Positions 1 to 6,775 of a DNA stretch of 10,410 bases are shown one piece after another; the stretch's first letter is position 1, and every line of letters begins with the position of its first letter. This DNA comes from Candidatus Coatesbacteria bacterium RBG_13_66_14 (lineage in GTDB: Bacteria > RBG-13-66-14), in NCBI GenBank assembly GCA_001774505.1, contig MFAF01000137.1, forward strand, positions 8,970-19,379, written 5' to 3'. The translations under genes were made by a program, and so were the position numbers. The notes under the pieces are model-generated. The model was not told the origin of the DNA. It did not search any database and saw only the letters and a program-made list of their open reading frames with translations.

Positions 1-192
1 CGCGCAGGCCCCGAAGTCCGCCATCCCCGCCGGCTGAAAATGCCCCAGGCTGATCCCCGGCGGCCGCCAGGAGTAGAGCCGCAGCGTCGGACCGGCACGG
101 CCCCCGACGACCCCCGCGAGGAGGGTCTCGTCGAGGGCCATGTTCCACCGGGCGTCGCCCGGCGGGGACAATATCGTTCGCAACGCGTCCAT
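1..192 (-). CDS. Lipoate-protein ligase / octanoyltransferase (N-terminal 64 aa, cut by window edge)
   Basis: This is the first 64 codons of a gene that continues past the left edge. The translation begins MDALRTILSPPGDARWNMAL and continues DETLLA, then PTLRLYSWRPPGISLGHFQ. The RWNMALDE segment and the LRLYxWxPPxISLGxFQ segment are the N-terminal signature of the LplA/LipB/LipM (BPL_LplA_LipB) fold, which attaches lipoate or octanoate to a lysine of 2-oxoacid dehydrogenase and glycine-cleavage H proteins. The start is ATG at 192-190. It shares its first base with the TAA stop of the HIT gene (TAATG), so translation is probably coupled. Which subtype it is (ligase LplA or octanoyltransferase LipM) cannot be decided, because the catalytic Lys/Cys region lies outside the window. 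The family call is firm; the exact reaction is not. Confidence 0.88.
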   Translation of the reverse strand, partial: MDALRTILSPPGDARWNMALDETLLAGVVGGRAGPTLRLYSWRPPGISLGHFQPAGMADFGACA

Positions 193-533
193 TACCCCGG
201 CGGCCAGGCCAGAGCGCGCCCGCCGAGGACGTGGAGGTGGACGTGGGGCACGCTCTGCCCCCCGTCGGCCCCCTGATTCAGCACCAGCCGGTAACCGGCG
301 TCGGCGAGCCCCAGCTCGGCGGCCATCCTGATCCCCGTGGTCACCAGGCCGCCCAAAAGCTCCTCGCGCCCCTCCATGTCGGCCACCCCGCCGATGTGCT
401 CCCGGGTGACGACCAGGAAGTGCACCGGCGCCTTGGGGTTGATGTCCCGAAAGGCGTAGTAGCGCTCGTCCTCGTACACCTTGGTCGAGGGGATCTCCCC
501 GGCGACGATCCGGCAGAAGATGCAATCCCGCAT
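192..533 (-). CDS. HIT-family (HinT-like) nucleotide hydrolase
   Basis: A 113-aa histidine-triad protein, the normal length for the HinT/PKCI branch, which hydrolyses nucleoside phosphoramidates such as acyl- or aminoacyl-AMP in the cytoplasm. The N terminus carries C4-I-F-C7-R, typical of the branch, followed by the usual AFxDINPKAPVHFLVV strand-turn (about residues 27-42). The active-site triad is complete: H97-V-H99-L-H101, with N86 and S94 just before it. The protein ends soon after the triad (LGGRALAWPPG), as expected. The start ATG at 533-531 has GGGAG about five bases upstream. The gene lies 13 bp after rsmE and overlaps the lipoate ligase start by one base, so it is probably an internal gene of the cluster. 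Its physiological substrate cannot be read from the sequence. Confidence 0.95.
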   Translation of the reverse strand: MRDCIFCRIVAGEIPSTKVYEDERYYAFRDINPKAPVHFLVVTREHIGGVADMEGREELLGGLVTTGIRMAAELGLADAGYRLVLNQGADGGQSVPHVHLHVLGGRALAWPPG

Positions 534-546
534 GGAATCTCCCAGC

Positions 547-1332
547 TTACCTTTTATACTCCTCGAGGGCGCCCAGGCCCGCCAGGGTCGCCGTCACGGC
601 GGCCACCCCCGCCACCTCGCTCCGCAGGAGCCGGTCGCCCAGGCTCGCCTCCCGGCAGCCGTGGGCCAGGGCGTAGGCGCGCTCCTCGTCGGTGAAATCG
701 CCCTCGGGCCCGACGACCAGGGCGATGCGCTCCCCCTCGCGCGCGCCGAGGTTTTCCACCAGCCGGTCCAGGGCCGGGGCTCCGCGGCGCGGCGTGAGGA
801 TGACCTTGTGGTTGCAGGCGCTGCAGTTGACCGCCGTGGCGAGGTCCACCGGCGCCCCCACCGTCGGGACCACGCTGCGCTCGCAGAGCTTCGTCTCCTC
901 CCAGGCGATCTTTTGCCAACGCGACAGGAGCTCCGGCAGCCGCTCCGGGTTCGGCCGCGCCACGCTGCGCTCGGATACCAGCCCAATGACGGCGGAAACG
1001 CCCAATTCGACCGCCATGTACAGGGCCTCCTCGAAGCGGCGGTGCTTGACGAGGGCCTGGTAGAGGACGATTTTTACGGGCAGCTCGCCCAGCCGCTCCG
1101 CCGTCTCCTCAATCCCCACGAAGAATCCGTGCGCCGTCAGGCGGAGGATCGTACCCCGGGCGGTCGTCCCCCGGCCGTCTACGAGAGCCAGGGCATCGCC
1201 GGGGCGCAGGCGCCGCACCCGGAGGGCGTGGTGCGCCTCCTCGCCGACGAGCTCCACCCGCCCCCCCGCGGCGAGCTCCTCCTCGCAGCGGAAGCGCGGC
1301 AGGAACGCAAAGCGATCGCCGAGGCTAGACAT
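547..1332 (-). CDS. rsmE: 16S rRNA m3U1498 methyltransferase RsmE
   Basis: A 261-aa SPOUT-class methyltransferase that methylates N3 of U1498 in 16S rRNA using S-adenosylmethionine. The N-terminal PUA-like RNA-binding region shows the family pattern EEAHHALRVRRLRPGDALAL followed by VDGRG (residues 31-55). The C-terminal trefoil-knot domain has both SAM-site motifs, VVGPEGDFTDEE (206-217) and LGDRLLRSEVAG (231-242). WQKIAWEE (139-146) is the usual helix before the catalytic loop. That loop normally reads about EQSxR and is KLCER here (148-152), so the arginine is kept but the EQS is not. The ATG at 1332-1330 is separated by one base from the TAG stop of the lipoprotein gene upstream, implying coupled translation. 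Length and domain order are normal. Confidence 0.95.
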   Translation of the reverse strand: MSSLGDRFAFLPRFRCEEELAAGGRVELVGEEAHHALRVRRLRPGDALALVDGRGTTARGTILRLTAHGFFVGIEETAERLGELPVKIVLYQALVKHRRFEEALYMAVELGVSAVIGLVSERSVARPNPERLPELLSRWQKIAWEETKLCERSVVPTVGAPVDLATAVNCSACNHKVILTPRRGAPALDRLVENLGAREGERIALVVGPEGDFTDEERAYALAHGCREASLGDRLLRSEVAGVAAVTATLAGLGALEEYKR

Positions 1333-1333
1333 G

Positions 1334-2215
1334 CTACAGGGCGTCCATCCGCCGACGCGCCCGCTCGGCGCCTTCGGTGTCCCGGTTGGCCTGGTAGGCG
1401 GCGATGAGGTTGCGGTAGGCCAGCCGCACCGCTTCTTCTCCGGCCTCCCCGGAGCGGCCTTCGGGCTGGAGCTGCACCGCCCGCTCCAGCACGGCGATGG
1501 CCCGGGGGTAGTTCTGGGTCCGGATGCAGGCCAAGCCCAGGTTGTTGTGCCCCCAGAAACTGTCGGGCTCGTGAGCGATGAAATTCTCCAAAGCGGTCGC
1601 GGCGTCGGCGTAGCGCTCCAGCTCGAAGTACAGGTCGCTCAGGTGGAAGTAGCCCTTGACGTGCTCCGGGTTGGCGGTGAGCGCCGCGGCCAGGTAATCC
1701 GCGGCCTCGGTCAACCGGCCCGCCGTCTCCGCCTCCTCGGACAGGCCCAGAAGCTCGACGGGCCCGAGGCCCCCGGGAATCGTGGTCGCCGAGCCGGGCA
1801 GCTCCAGGGTGGTCGGGGGGGCGGGTGTCCCCTCGCCCGGCGCCGGAGCGCCCAGCGTAAGAAACGCCCCGAAGACGTAACCGTGTTTTCCGTCGGCGGT
1901 GCGCACCTCGTACCAGCGGTCGGTGTCCTCCCCGATGGTTTCCTCGCGCCCCTTGCTCAGAATCTCCACCCGGGCCCGGGCGGGAAGCTGGACGATGACC
2001 GCCGAATCCACGGTGGGCTCCTCGCGCAGGTTCAACGGACCCTCGGCCACCTCGGCGTACCGCTCGGCGGTTGGCACCTCGGGGGGGACGACGGCCCCGC
2101 CGTCCGGGGGCGCGGTGAGGTCGAGGACCTCCCCGACCGGGGGTTCCTTCCCGCCATCGCAGGATGCTCCGATGAGGACCGCCGTCCAGACGAGGAAAAG
2201 CGCCGTCCGCCGCAT
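1334..2215 (-). CDS. SH3-domain and TPR-repeat lipoprotein
   Basis: A 293-aa probable lipoprotein of unknown specific role. A short signal peptide ends at C19 (AVLIGASC); the lipobox is imperfect because the residue at -3 is Gly, so lipidation is probable rather than certain. After a Pro/Gly-rich linker comes a bacterial SH3-like domain at about 54-121 (LNLREEPTVDSAVIVQLP, then WYEVRTADGKHGYVFGAFL), a fold that often binds peptidoglycan or peptides. A second linker leads to about four TPR helix pairs (roughly 155-184, 187-217, 221-252, 262-292), for example YFHLSDLYFELERYADA and GHNNLGLACIRTQNYPRA. TPRs mediate protein-protein contacts, so an envelope scaffold is the reasonable inference. The start ATG at 2215 has AAAGGAG six bases upstream; this Shine-Dalgarno overlaps the TAA stop of the preceding gene. 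Confidence 0.88.
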   Translation of the reverse strand: MRRTALFLVWTAVLIGASCDGGKEPPVGEVLDLTAPPDGGAVVPPEVPTAERYAEVAEGPLNLREEPTVDSAVIVQLPARARVEILSKGREETIGEDTDRWYEVRTADGKHGYVFGAFLTLGAPAPGEGTPAPPTTLELPGSATTIPGGLGPVELLGLSEEAETAGRLTEAADYLAAALTANPEHVKGYFHLSDLYFELERYADAATALENFIAHEPDSFWGHNNLGLACIRTQNYPRAIAVLERAVQLQPEGRSGEAGEEAVRLAYRNLIAAYQANRDTEGAERARRRMDAL

Positions 2216-2225
2216 GGCCGCTCCT

Positions 2226-3065
2226 TTACGGTTCGTCCGCAGAGATGACCCGGAGTATAGGCTCGTGGAGCGCCCCGTTCGAGGCCACGGCCTGGCGGCC
2301 GAAAACGTCGAAGGGGCCGCCGGCGTAGTCGCTGACCCGCCCGCCCGCCTCGGGGATGAAGGCCGCCGCCGCCGCCGTGTCCCAGGGGTGGAGCTTGAGC
2401 TCCCAGAAGCCGTCGAGCCGGCCGCAGGCCACGTAGCAAAGATCCAGGGCCGCCGATCCCAGGCGCCGGATGGCCTGGGTGGCGTAGCTGAACCGGGTGA
2501 AGTGGGCCAGGTTGTTGTCCACGGAGACCCGCAGGTCGTAGGGGAAGCCGGTGGCCAGGATGGACCGCTCGAGGTCGGCCTCGGCGCTGACCCGGACCGG
2601 CCGGTCGTTCAGATAGGCGCCCAGGCCGACTCCGCCGTGGAATAGCTCGTCGCGGGAGGGGTCGTAAACCACGCCCAGGGCCGGCACCCCCTCAACGAGG
2701 AGGCCGATCGAAACCGCGTAGATGGGCAGCCCGTGGGCGTAGTTGGTCGTGCCGTCCAGGGGGTCCACCAGCCACAGGTAGCGAGGCATGGGATCGGGCC
2801 GGGATACCCGGCCGCCGGAGGACTCCTCGGCCAGGAAGGCGTGGTCGGGGAAGGCCCGGGCGAGACGCCCCAGAATCAGATCCTCGGCGGCGCGGTCGGC
2901 GTCGGTGACGAGGTCTATCTTCCCTTTGTACCCAATGTCGCGGGGCTTGGAGAAGAGGTCGCCCAGGAGCGCCCCCGCCTCCCGGGCGATGTCTATCGCC
3001 TCGGCCAGGACGGGCGCCAGGTTCACCTTTCCCGACGCGACTGGGCTTTTATCCCCGAAGGGCAT
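2226..3065 (-). CDS. Inositol monophosphatase family protein (SuhB/IMPase-like)
   Basis: A 279-aa Mg2+-dependent phosphatase of the IMPase/FBPase/CysQ superfamily. All metal-site motifs are present: KGKIDLVTDADRAAE (47-61), the EE pair at 80-81 (FLAEESSGG), WLVDPLDGTTNYAHGLP (98-114), and WDTAAAAAFIPEAGG (228-242). The order and spacing match inositol-1-phosphatase, with possible activity on related sugar phosphates; CysQ-type activity is less likely but not excluded. The first 18 residues (MPFGDKSPVASGKVNLAP) precede the usual family start, but the ATG at 3065 is supported by GGAG seven bases upstream and there is no other ATG nearby. It is the first gene of the five-gene cluster that runs leftwards through rsmE. 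A 114-bp gap separates it from the AsmA-like gene, so it may have its own promoter, though none stands out. Confidence 0.93.
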   Translation of the reverse strand: MPFGDKSPVASGKVNLAPVLAEAIDIAREAGALLGDLFSKPRDIGYKGKIDLVTDADRAAEDLILGRLARAFPDHAFLAEESSGGRVSRPDPMPRYLWLVDPLDGTTNYAHGLPIYAVSIGLLVEGVPALGVVYDPSRDELFHGGVGLGAYLNDRPVRVSAEADLERSILATGFPYDLRVSVDNNLAHFTRFSYATQAIRRLGSAALDLCYVACGRLDGFWELKLHPWDTAAAAAFIPEAGGRVSDYAGGPFDVFGRQAVASNGALHEPILRVISADEP

Positions 3066-3154
3066 TGGACGACTCCCGTGCCGGGTTCACAAGGCTCGGC
3101 CGCCATATTCATTCCGGAGCAACAAAGGCAACCCCTCCGGCTCGGTCGGCTCGA

Positions 3155-3177
3155 CGGGAAGTTTTCGCAACTTCCCG
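3155..3177 (-). terminator. Hairpin just after the AsmA-like gene, no U-tract
   Basis: A perfect 9-bp inverted repeat (CGGGAAGTT, 3155-3163, and AACTTCCCG, 3169-3177) with a five-base loop starts three bases after the TAG stop of the AsmA-like gene. On the minus strand the hairpin is followed by TCGAGCC rather than a T-run, so it is not a canonical intrinsic terminator. It could stabilise the 3' end, act as a weak or factor-assisted terminator, or mark an RNA processing site between the AsmA-like gene and the phosphatase cluster. Confidence 0.45.
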
Positions 3178-3179
3178 CC

Positions 3180-5159
3180 CTACCAGCCCACCGTCCCGGG
3201 CGGCGGCTCGGAAGCGGCAAGGGACCGGGACTGCACAAGGTCGAGACGGGGCTGGGGATCGGTCCAGGTCCCGCCCAGGTGGAAGGGCACGGCGCCCCAG
3301 CCGCTCGGTGTGCGGAAGACCAGGACGCCCCGCTCCGACATCCGCCGGGCCACCCCCGGCGGCACCTCGAAGCGCCCGGAGATGTCCAGGGCGCCCGCCC
3401 AGGCCGCCCGGCTACCGGGGCTTAAAGTAACACGCAGGTCGGGGGAGGTCAAGCGGAGGGCCATTTCACCGGGCTCGCCGCCGCGGAGGTCCCAGGCGAG
3501 CTCGAGCTTTGCCCCGGTGAGCGCGGGCGTTTCGGCCGCCGTGTCCGCCCAGCGCCAGAGGGAGGCCAGAAACGGCGGCAGCGGTGCCTCCACCCCGGTC
3601 GCCGTAAGGTTCAAGGCCAGGGAATCCGGCGCGGCTCCCCGCAGGGTCAGCTCCACGCTTCCCTCCACCCGCCCGTCGGTGGGCGCGAGACCGGCCTCTT
3701 CGGCCCCCAGGATGCGGACGAGCGTTAGGGGGAGGCCCCGGAAGGTGCCCCGGATCCGCTGAAAGCCGAAAAGGTCCAGGCGCCAGGCGCACCGCGCTTG
3801 GCCTCCGTCCGTCTCCAGGGTCAGGTCGGCGGTCCAACCGCCGGCCCCCCGGCGGACGACGCCGCTGATCCGCCCCAGCGGCGAATCACCCCAGCGGCAG
3901 TCGGGGAGCTCCAACCTCAAGTTCGCGGGGGCGATGAGCGGTTCGAAGTCCAGCAACCCCAGCGGGGGGATGACCTCGCGCAGCTCCAGACCGCCGCGCC
4001 AGGCGGAATCCAGCGTCACACCCTCCCCGGACAAAGTCGCGACCCCGTCCTCGCCGATGCCGTAATCCAGCCAGCCGCCCCCCGTGTCGAAGCGGCAGTC
4101 GGCCCGGGGGACGCCGTCCGTCAGGGACATGGAGCCCTCGAGGGACAGGTGGGTCCCGTCGGGAAGGTCCAGGGCGACCCCCTCGGCGGTGAGTGAGAGC
4201 CGAGGCGCCCGCAGCCTGTGGAAGAGGACCTCGCACCCGACACGGCCGGACCCCGTGCTGCCCAGGGGGAGCACCGACCGGGCCAGGTGTCGGACGTCCA
4301 GGTCGGCGGCGAGGGACAGCTCGGCGAGCCCGCCGTCCGTTCCGCGGGCCGTTCCGGTTCCGGCCAGCCAGGCGATCCAGCCCCCGCCTTCGTACTCGAA
4401 GAAGAATGGTCCACAGGAAAACTCCTCGGGCGCCCCCCGCCGGCGCAGCCCGAAGCCGGAGCTCCAGACGAGCCAGCGATTATCGCCGGGCCAGCCCATC
4501 GCGCAGACGATTCCGCCAGCCTGAACCGGGTCGCTGCCCCAGAGCCCGGTCAGTTCGGCCGCATCCAGGCGGGGGGAGAAGAAAAAGCCCCCGGAGTCGA
4601 GCCGACCGACGACCAGGCTCCCCTCGGACTCCAGGGTGAGGCAAATCGCCCCACGGATGAGGTGAAATGACGTATGGGCCTCGAGCTCGCGCCCCCGGCG
4701 GGAGAGGACGGCGTCCCCGGCCAGCGAAAGCCGTCCGTCGGCGACGACGCCGTTCCACACGCCGAGGAGACAGAGATCCGGACCCAGGTCCAGGGTACCC
4801 CCGAGCGACAGACCGCTTTTCCCCAACACGCAGGCCGTCACGGCGAGCGAGGCCAGCTCGTCCGCCCCGAGAGCCGCCCCCTCCAGGGCCACCCTGTCGG
4901 CTCCCAGGGTCAGCCGCTCGGCGGGGAGCCCGCCCACCTCGACGCCGTCCAGGACCAGGTTCAGCGCCAGGTCGCGCCCGGCGGCCTCCCAGCTCAGGCC
5001 GACGCCGGCGGTCCGCAGGTGCTCCCGGAGCTCCCGCGCCTCGTCCTGGGCGGGCCAGAGCCAGCCGACGGTCAGGTGCGCCGCCGCCAGCAGTCCCGCA
5101 GCGGTCAGGAGAAGGAAGACCGCCAGTCTCCGGGGTGTCCTGAATGGGGAAAAGTCCAT
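3180..5159 (-). CDS. AsmA-like envelope protein, 659 aa
   Basis: A large protein with one N-terminal membrane helix (about residues 12-34, LAVFLLLTAAGLLAAAHLTV) preceded by Arg residues, then about 620 residues of alternating short beta-strands with little helix. The strands are of the type LxLxLxxxGV and SLEGSMSLTDG. The C-terminal stretch at about 611-640 (GVLVFRTPSGWGAVPFHLGG then TWTDPQPRLD) matches the closing element of AsmA/YhdP/TamB-family proteins, where a GT-xxDPxxxxD turn ends the last repeat. Family members span the periplasm and are linked to lipid transport or outer-membrane biogenesis. That role is inferred from fold alone, since sequence identity in this family is low. The ATG at 5159 has no clear Shine-Dalgarno, only GGAAACGG further upstream; a stop lies in frame about 35 bases upstream with no better start. 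The gene stands alone between a terminator/repeat region and a 3' hairpin. Confidence 0.72.
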   Translation of the reverse strand: MDFSPFRTPRRLAVFLLLTAAGLLAAAHLTVGWLWPAQDEARELREHLRTAGVGLSWEAAGRDLALNLVLDGVEVGGLPAERLTLGADRVALEGAALGADELASLAVTACVLGKSGLSLGGTLDLGPDLCLLGVWNGVVADGRLSLAGDAVLSRRGRELEAHTSFHLIRGAICLTLESEGSLVVGRLDSGGFFFSPRLDAAELTGLWGSDPVQAGGIVCAMGWPGDNRWLVWSSGFGLRRRGAPEEFSCGPFFFEYEGGGWIAWLAGTGTARGTDGGLAELSLAADLDVRHLARSVLPLGSTGSGRVGCEVLFHRLRAPRLSLTAEGVALDLPDGTHLSLEGSMSLTDGVPRADCRFDTGGGWLDYGIGEDGVATLSGEGVTLDSAWRGGLELREVIPPLGLLDFEPLIAPANLRLELPDCRWGDSPLGRISGVVRRGAGGWTADLTLETDGGQARCAWRLDLFGFQRIRGTFRGLPLTLVRILGAEEAGLAPTDGRVEGSVELTLRGAAPDSLALNLTATGVEAPLPPFLASLWRWADTAAETPALTGAKLELAWDLRGGEPGEMALRLTSPDLRVTLSPGSRAAWAGALDISGRFEVPPGVARRMSERGVLVFRTPSGWGAVPFHLGGTWTDPQPRLDLVQSRSLAASEPPPGTVGW

Positions 5160-5184
5160 CTGCGGTCGCGCCGTTTCCGATAAA

Positions 5185-5265
5185 GCGGGGCATCACTCCG
5201 TGTCGCCGGGGGCGCCACTCCATTGTGCCGGGGGCATTACTCCGTGTCGCCGGGGGCGCCACTCC
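5185..5265 (-). repeat. Tandem array of 22-bp units (about 3.7 copies)
   Basis: Read on the minus strand the array has units starting GGAGT at 5265, 5243, 5221 and 5199. The first and third units are identical over all 22 bases (GGAGTGGCGC, then CCCCGGCGACAC). The second reads GGAGTAATGC, then CCCCGGCACAAT. The fourth is truncated after GGAGTGATGCCCC. The alternation of two variants gives a 44-bp higher-order period. It lies in the 181-bp gap upstream of the AsmA-like gene, between that gene's start and the terminator of the zinc-ribbon gene. It has no spacers, so it is not a CRISPR. A related array lies at 6776-6857 in the opposite orientation. Confidence 0.9.
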
Positions 5266-5270
5266 GTTTA

Positions 5271-5292
5271 GAAAAACCGGGCCGGGCCCGGT
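5271..5292 (-). terminator. Intrinsic terminator of the PH / zinc-ribbon operon
   Basis: On the minus strand the sequence reads ACCGGG, CCCGG, CCCGGT, then TTTTC. This is a 6-bp GC-rich stem with a five-base loop running directly into a T-run (complement of the A-run at 5272-5276). It begins about 49 bases after the TGA stop of the zinc-ribbon gene. It is a good match to a factor-independent terminator and separates that gene from the AsmA-like gene. Confidence 0.75.
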
Positions 5293-5340
5293 GAGAAGGT
5301 GAAGTTCAGGATGCCGGCGCAACCAAGCCGAGCCTCGGTC

Positions 5341-6072
5341 TCACTCCATCTCGGGCAGGTTGAACATGTCGGCGATAGTCCGCCAGCCCCTCCGCGCCTC
5401 GTCGTAGATGAAATCGTTGAGCTTGACCTTGTGGGAGCGGATGTTGGTGATGAGGGTCGGGTAGTCCATGGGCTTGACGGCGAGTTGGAGACCGCGGAGG
5501 AAGACGTGGATTTTGCCGGAGATCAAGCCCTCGGGACGCTCCGGCAGGTAGTCGGAGTCCAGACCCGGAGGCGGCGGCAGCTCCGTTGTGGTTGAAGTGT
5601 GCCTCGTGGCGTCTATGCGCTCCTGGTCAATTTTCGTCGGCGGCTCGGGGGTCCGGGTCCGGGGCTCCCTCGTCGAGGTGGCCGGCTCAGATTTGCCCGG
5701 GGGGGGTACATTCGGCTCGGCGGCTTTTGCTTCCGGGGGAGGGGCGATCTTGGCAACGGTAGGCGGGGCGGCATGAGCGGCCGGAGGCGCTTCTACGTCC
5801 ACCCTCTTCCGGGGGACGATGACCTGGGGCGGGGCCTTCTCCGGCTTCGCCTTCGGAGGGGTCTTTTTCTTCGCGACTTTCCGTTCGAAACCGCAGTGGG
5901 GGCAGACTTCCAGAGCGGACTTGATGGACTGACCGCAACCGGGACAGGCGACGGTGTTGGAAAGGGTGGACTCGGCGACCTGCGCCGACTTCACCGGTTC
6001 TCCGCAGTATTTGCATGAGGTGGAGTCGGAGGAGATGGACCGACCGCAGGATGGACACTCGATTTGTCCCAT
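5341..6072 (-). CDS. Double zinc-ribbon protein with Pro-rich linker and GYF_2-like C-terminal domain
   Basis: A 243-aa soluble protein. Two CXXC-X10-CXXC zinc ribbons sit at the N terminus: C6/C9/C20/C23 (CPSCGRSISSDSTSCKYC) and C43/C46/C57/C60 (CPGCGQSIKSALEVCPHC). A long disordered linker rich in Pro, Ala and Lys follows (about 65-180). A compact C-terminal domain (about 184-243) ends with VKLNDFIYDEARRGWRTIAD. That pattern, with a conserved W and a preceding D-x-I/V-Y, resembles the GYF_2/DUF4339 type of peptide-binding domain; this assignment is tentative. There are no membrane helices. It lies 28 bp downstream of the PH-domain membrane protein and is followed by an intrinsic terminator, so the two are probably co-transcribed and may work together at the membrane. 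ATG start at 6072; only a weak G-rich stretch precedes it. Function unknown. Confidence 0.85.
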   Translation of the reverse strand: MGQIECPSCGRSISSDSTSCKYCGEPVKSAQVAESTLSNTVACPGCGQSIKSALEVCPHCGFERKVAKKKTPPKAKPEKAPPQVIVPRKRVDVEAPPAAHAAPPTVAKIAPPPEAKAAEPNVPPPGKSEPATSTREPRTRTPEPPTKIDQERIDATRHTSTTTELPPPPGLDSDYLPERPEGLISGKIHVFLRGLQLAVKPMDYPTLITNIRSHKVKLNDFIYDEARRGWRTIADMFNLPEME

Positions 6073-6100
6073 GGAAAACCCCAGGCCCTGAACGGTACCC

Positions 6101-6646
6101 CTACTCGCCGCCCATGCTCAGGCTGCGTCTGGCGGCGTTGAGCGTGTTGACGAAGTTCTCCGGCTTGGCCACGTTCGCCATCGAAGCGACGCCGAACTCC
6201 CCTTCGTTGGTTATCAGGAGGCGGTTACCGCTGTTCACGCTGGTGTAGATGTTCACGTTGCCGGAACCGCCGCGCTTCGAGACTATCTCCGCCCGGACGA
6301 TTTCCTGCAGGGGGAGGGCCACGGCCACATCCTTCGAGTACGACTTCGTCATGACTACCCGGGTGTCGGTCACGGCGTAGAAAGGTTGGGACAGACGCGT
6401 GACGTATATATTGGCGATGAACGGGATCACGAGAATCCAGAACACCTCCATGGATAAGTCCAGATAGATACCGTATCCCTCTAACAGGTCAATGATCCGC
6501 GAGGTGAAGAACCCCCCCGCGATGACCAGCGCGATCATAACCCAGGAGAAAAGGATGCTGAAGCCGCGTTCCGACCAGTGCATCCGCCGCTTCAGGATGA
6601 TCATCTCCATTACGGCTTCACCGTTCTTGGCCTTTTCTGCGGCCAT
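6101..6646 (-). CDS. Membrane protein with bacterial PH domain (bPH_2 / DUF304-like)
   Basis: A 181-aa protein with a charged cytoplasmic N-terminus, two membrane helices (about 28-48, FSILFSWVMIALVIAGGFF, and 64-83, ending WILVIPFIANI), and a beta-rich C-terminal domain. The start of that domain, QPFYAVTDTRVVMTKSY (87-103), followed by VALPLQEIVRAEIVSKRGG, is the characteristic opening of the bacterial PH (YdbS/DUF304) family: YxVTxxRVxxxxG...IPLxxI. These domains are thought to bind lipids or proteins at the membrane; the actual ligand is unknown. The ATG at 6646 is supported by GGAGG six bases upstream. It is the first gene of a two-gene unit with the zinc-ribbon protein. Its base composition looks somewhat less GC-rich than its neighbours, without other signs of transfer. 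Confidence 0.87.
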   Translation of the reverse strand: MAAEKAKNGEAVMEMIILKRRMHWSERGFSILFSWVMIALVIAGGFFTSRIIDLLEGYGIYLDLSMEVFWILVIPFIANIYVTRLSQPFYAVTDTRVVMTKSYSKDVAVALPLQEIVRAEIVSKRGGSGNVNIYTSVNSGNRLLITNEGEFGVASMANVAKPENFVNTLNAARRSLSMGGE

Positions 6647-6690
6647 CTATACCTCCAGGAGATTCAGTCCTAGGCCGGCGCGGGCCGTCC

Positions 6691-6714
6691 CGGACGTTGC
6701 GTCCGTCTTTTTTT
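6691..6714 (+). terminator. Plus-strand intrinsic-terminator-like hairpin without an upstream gene
   Basis: The sequence CGGACG, TTG, CGTCCG forms a 6-bp stem with a three-base loop (6691-6705), followed by TC and seven Ts (6708-6714). This is a textbook terminator in the plus direction, yet both neighbouring genes are on the minus strand. It may end an antisense or small RNA, or be a relic. Read on the minus strand it is an A-run followed by a hairpin in the leader of the PH-domain gene, which has no terminator meaning. Confidence 0.55.
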
Positions 6715-6745
6715 AATCCTGCCGCAGGGGTAAGGCAAGGGGTTT

Positions 6746-6775
6746 AACCGAGCGAACCGAACGAACCAAGCGAAG
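6746..6775. repeat. 9-bp direct repeats (AACCGAGCG type)
   Basis: Three adjacent 9-mers, AACCGAGCG (6746-6754), AACCGAACG (6755-6763) and AACCAAGCG (6764-6772), run into AAGCGAGC, which leads into the longer repeat array. No coding role is seen. Confidence 0.7.

Noticed and set aside
481..1407. Long open frame on the plus strand (308 codons) opposite rsmE
   Set aside because: It is antisense to a clear RsmE, has no domain pattern, and comes from GC-rich codon bias leaving the opposite strand open.
1331..3762. Plus-strand open frames of 305 and 324 codons (1331-2248, 2788-3762)
   Set aside because: Both lie opposite well-supported minus-strand genes (TPR lipoprotein, IMPase, AsmA-like) and read as Arg/Pro/Gly-rich noise.
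5185..5265. 22-bp tandem array as a CRISPR
   Set aside because: The units abut each other with no variable spacers and there are no cas genes.
4480..5322. 280-codon minus-strand frame overlapping the start of the AsmA-like gene
   Set aside because: It runs in another frame through the AsmA-like N terminus and the tandem array; composition is Arg/Gly-rich with no domain.
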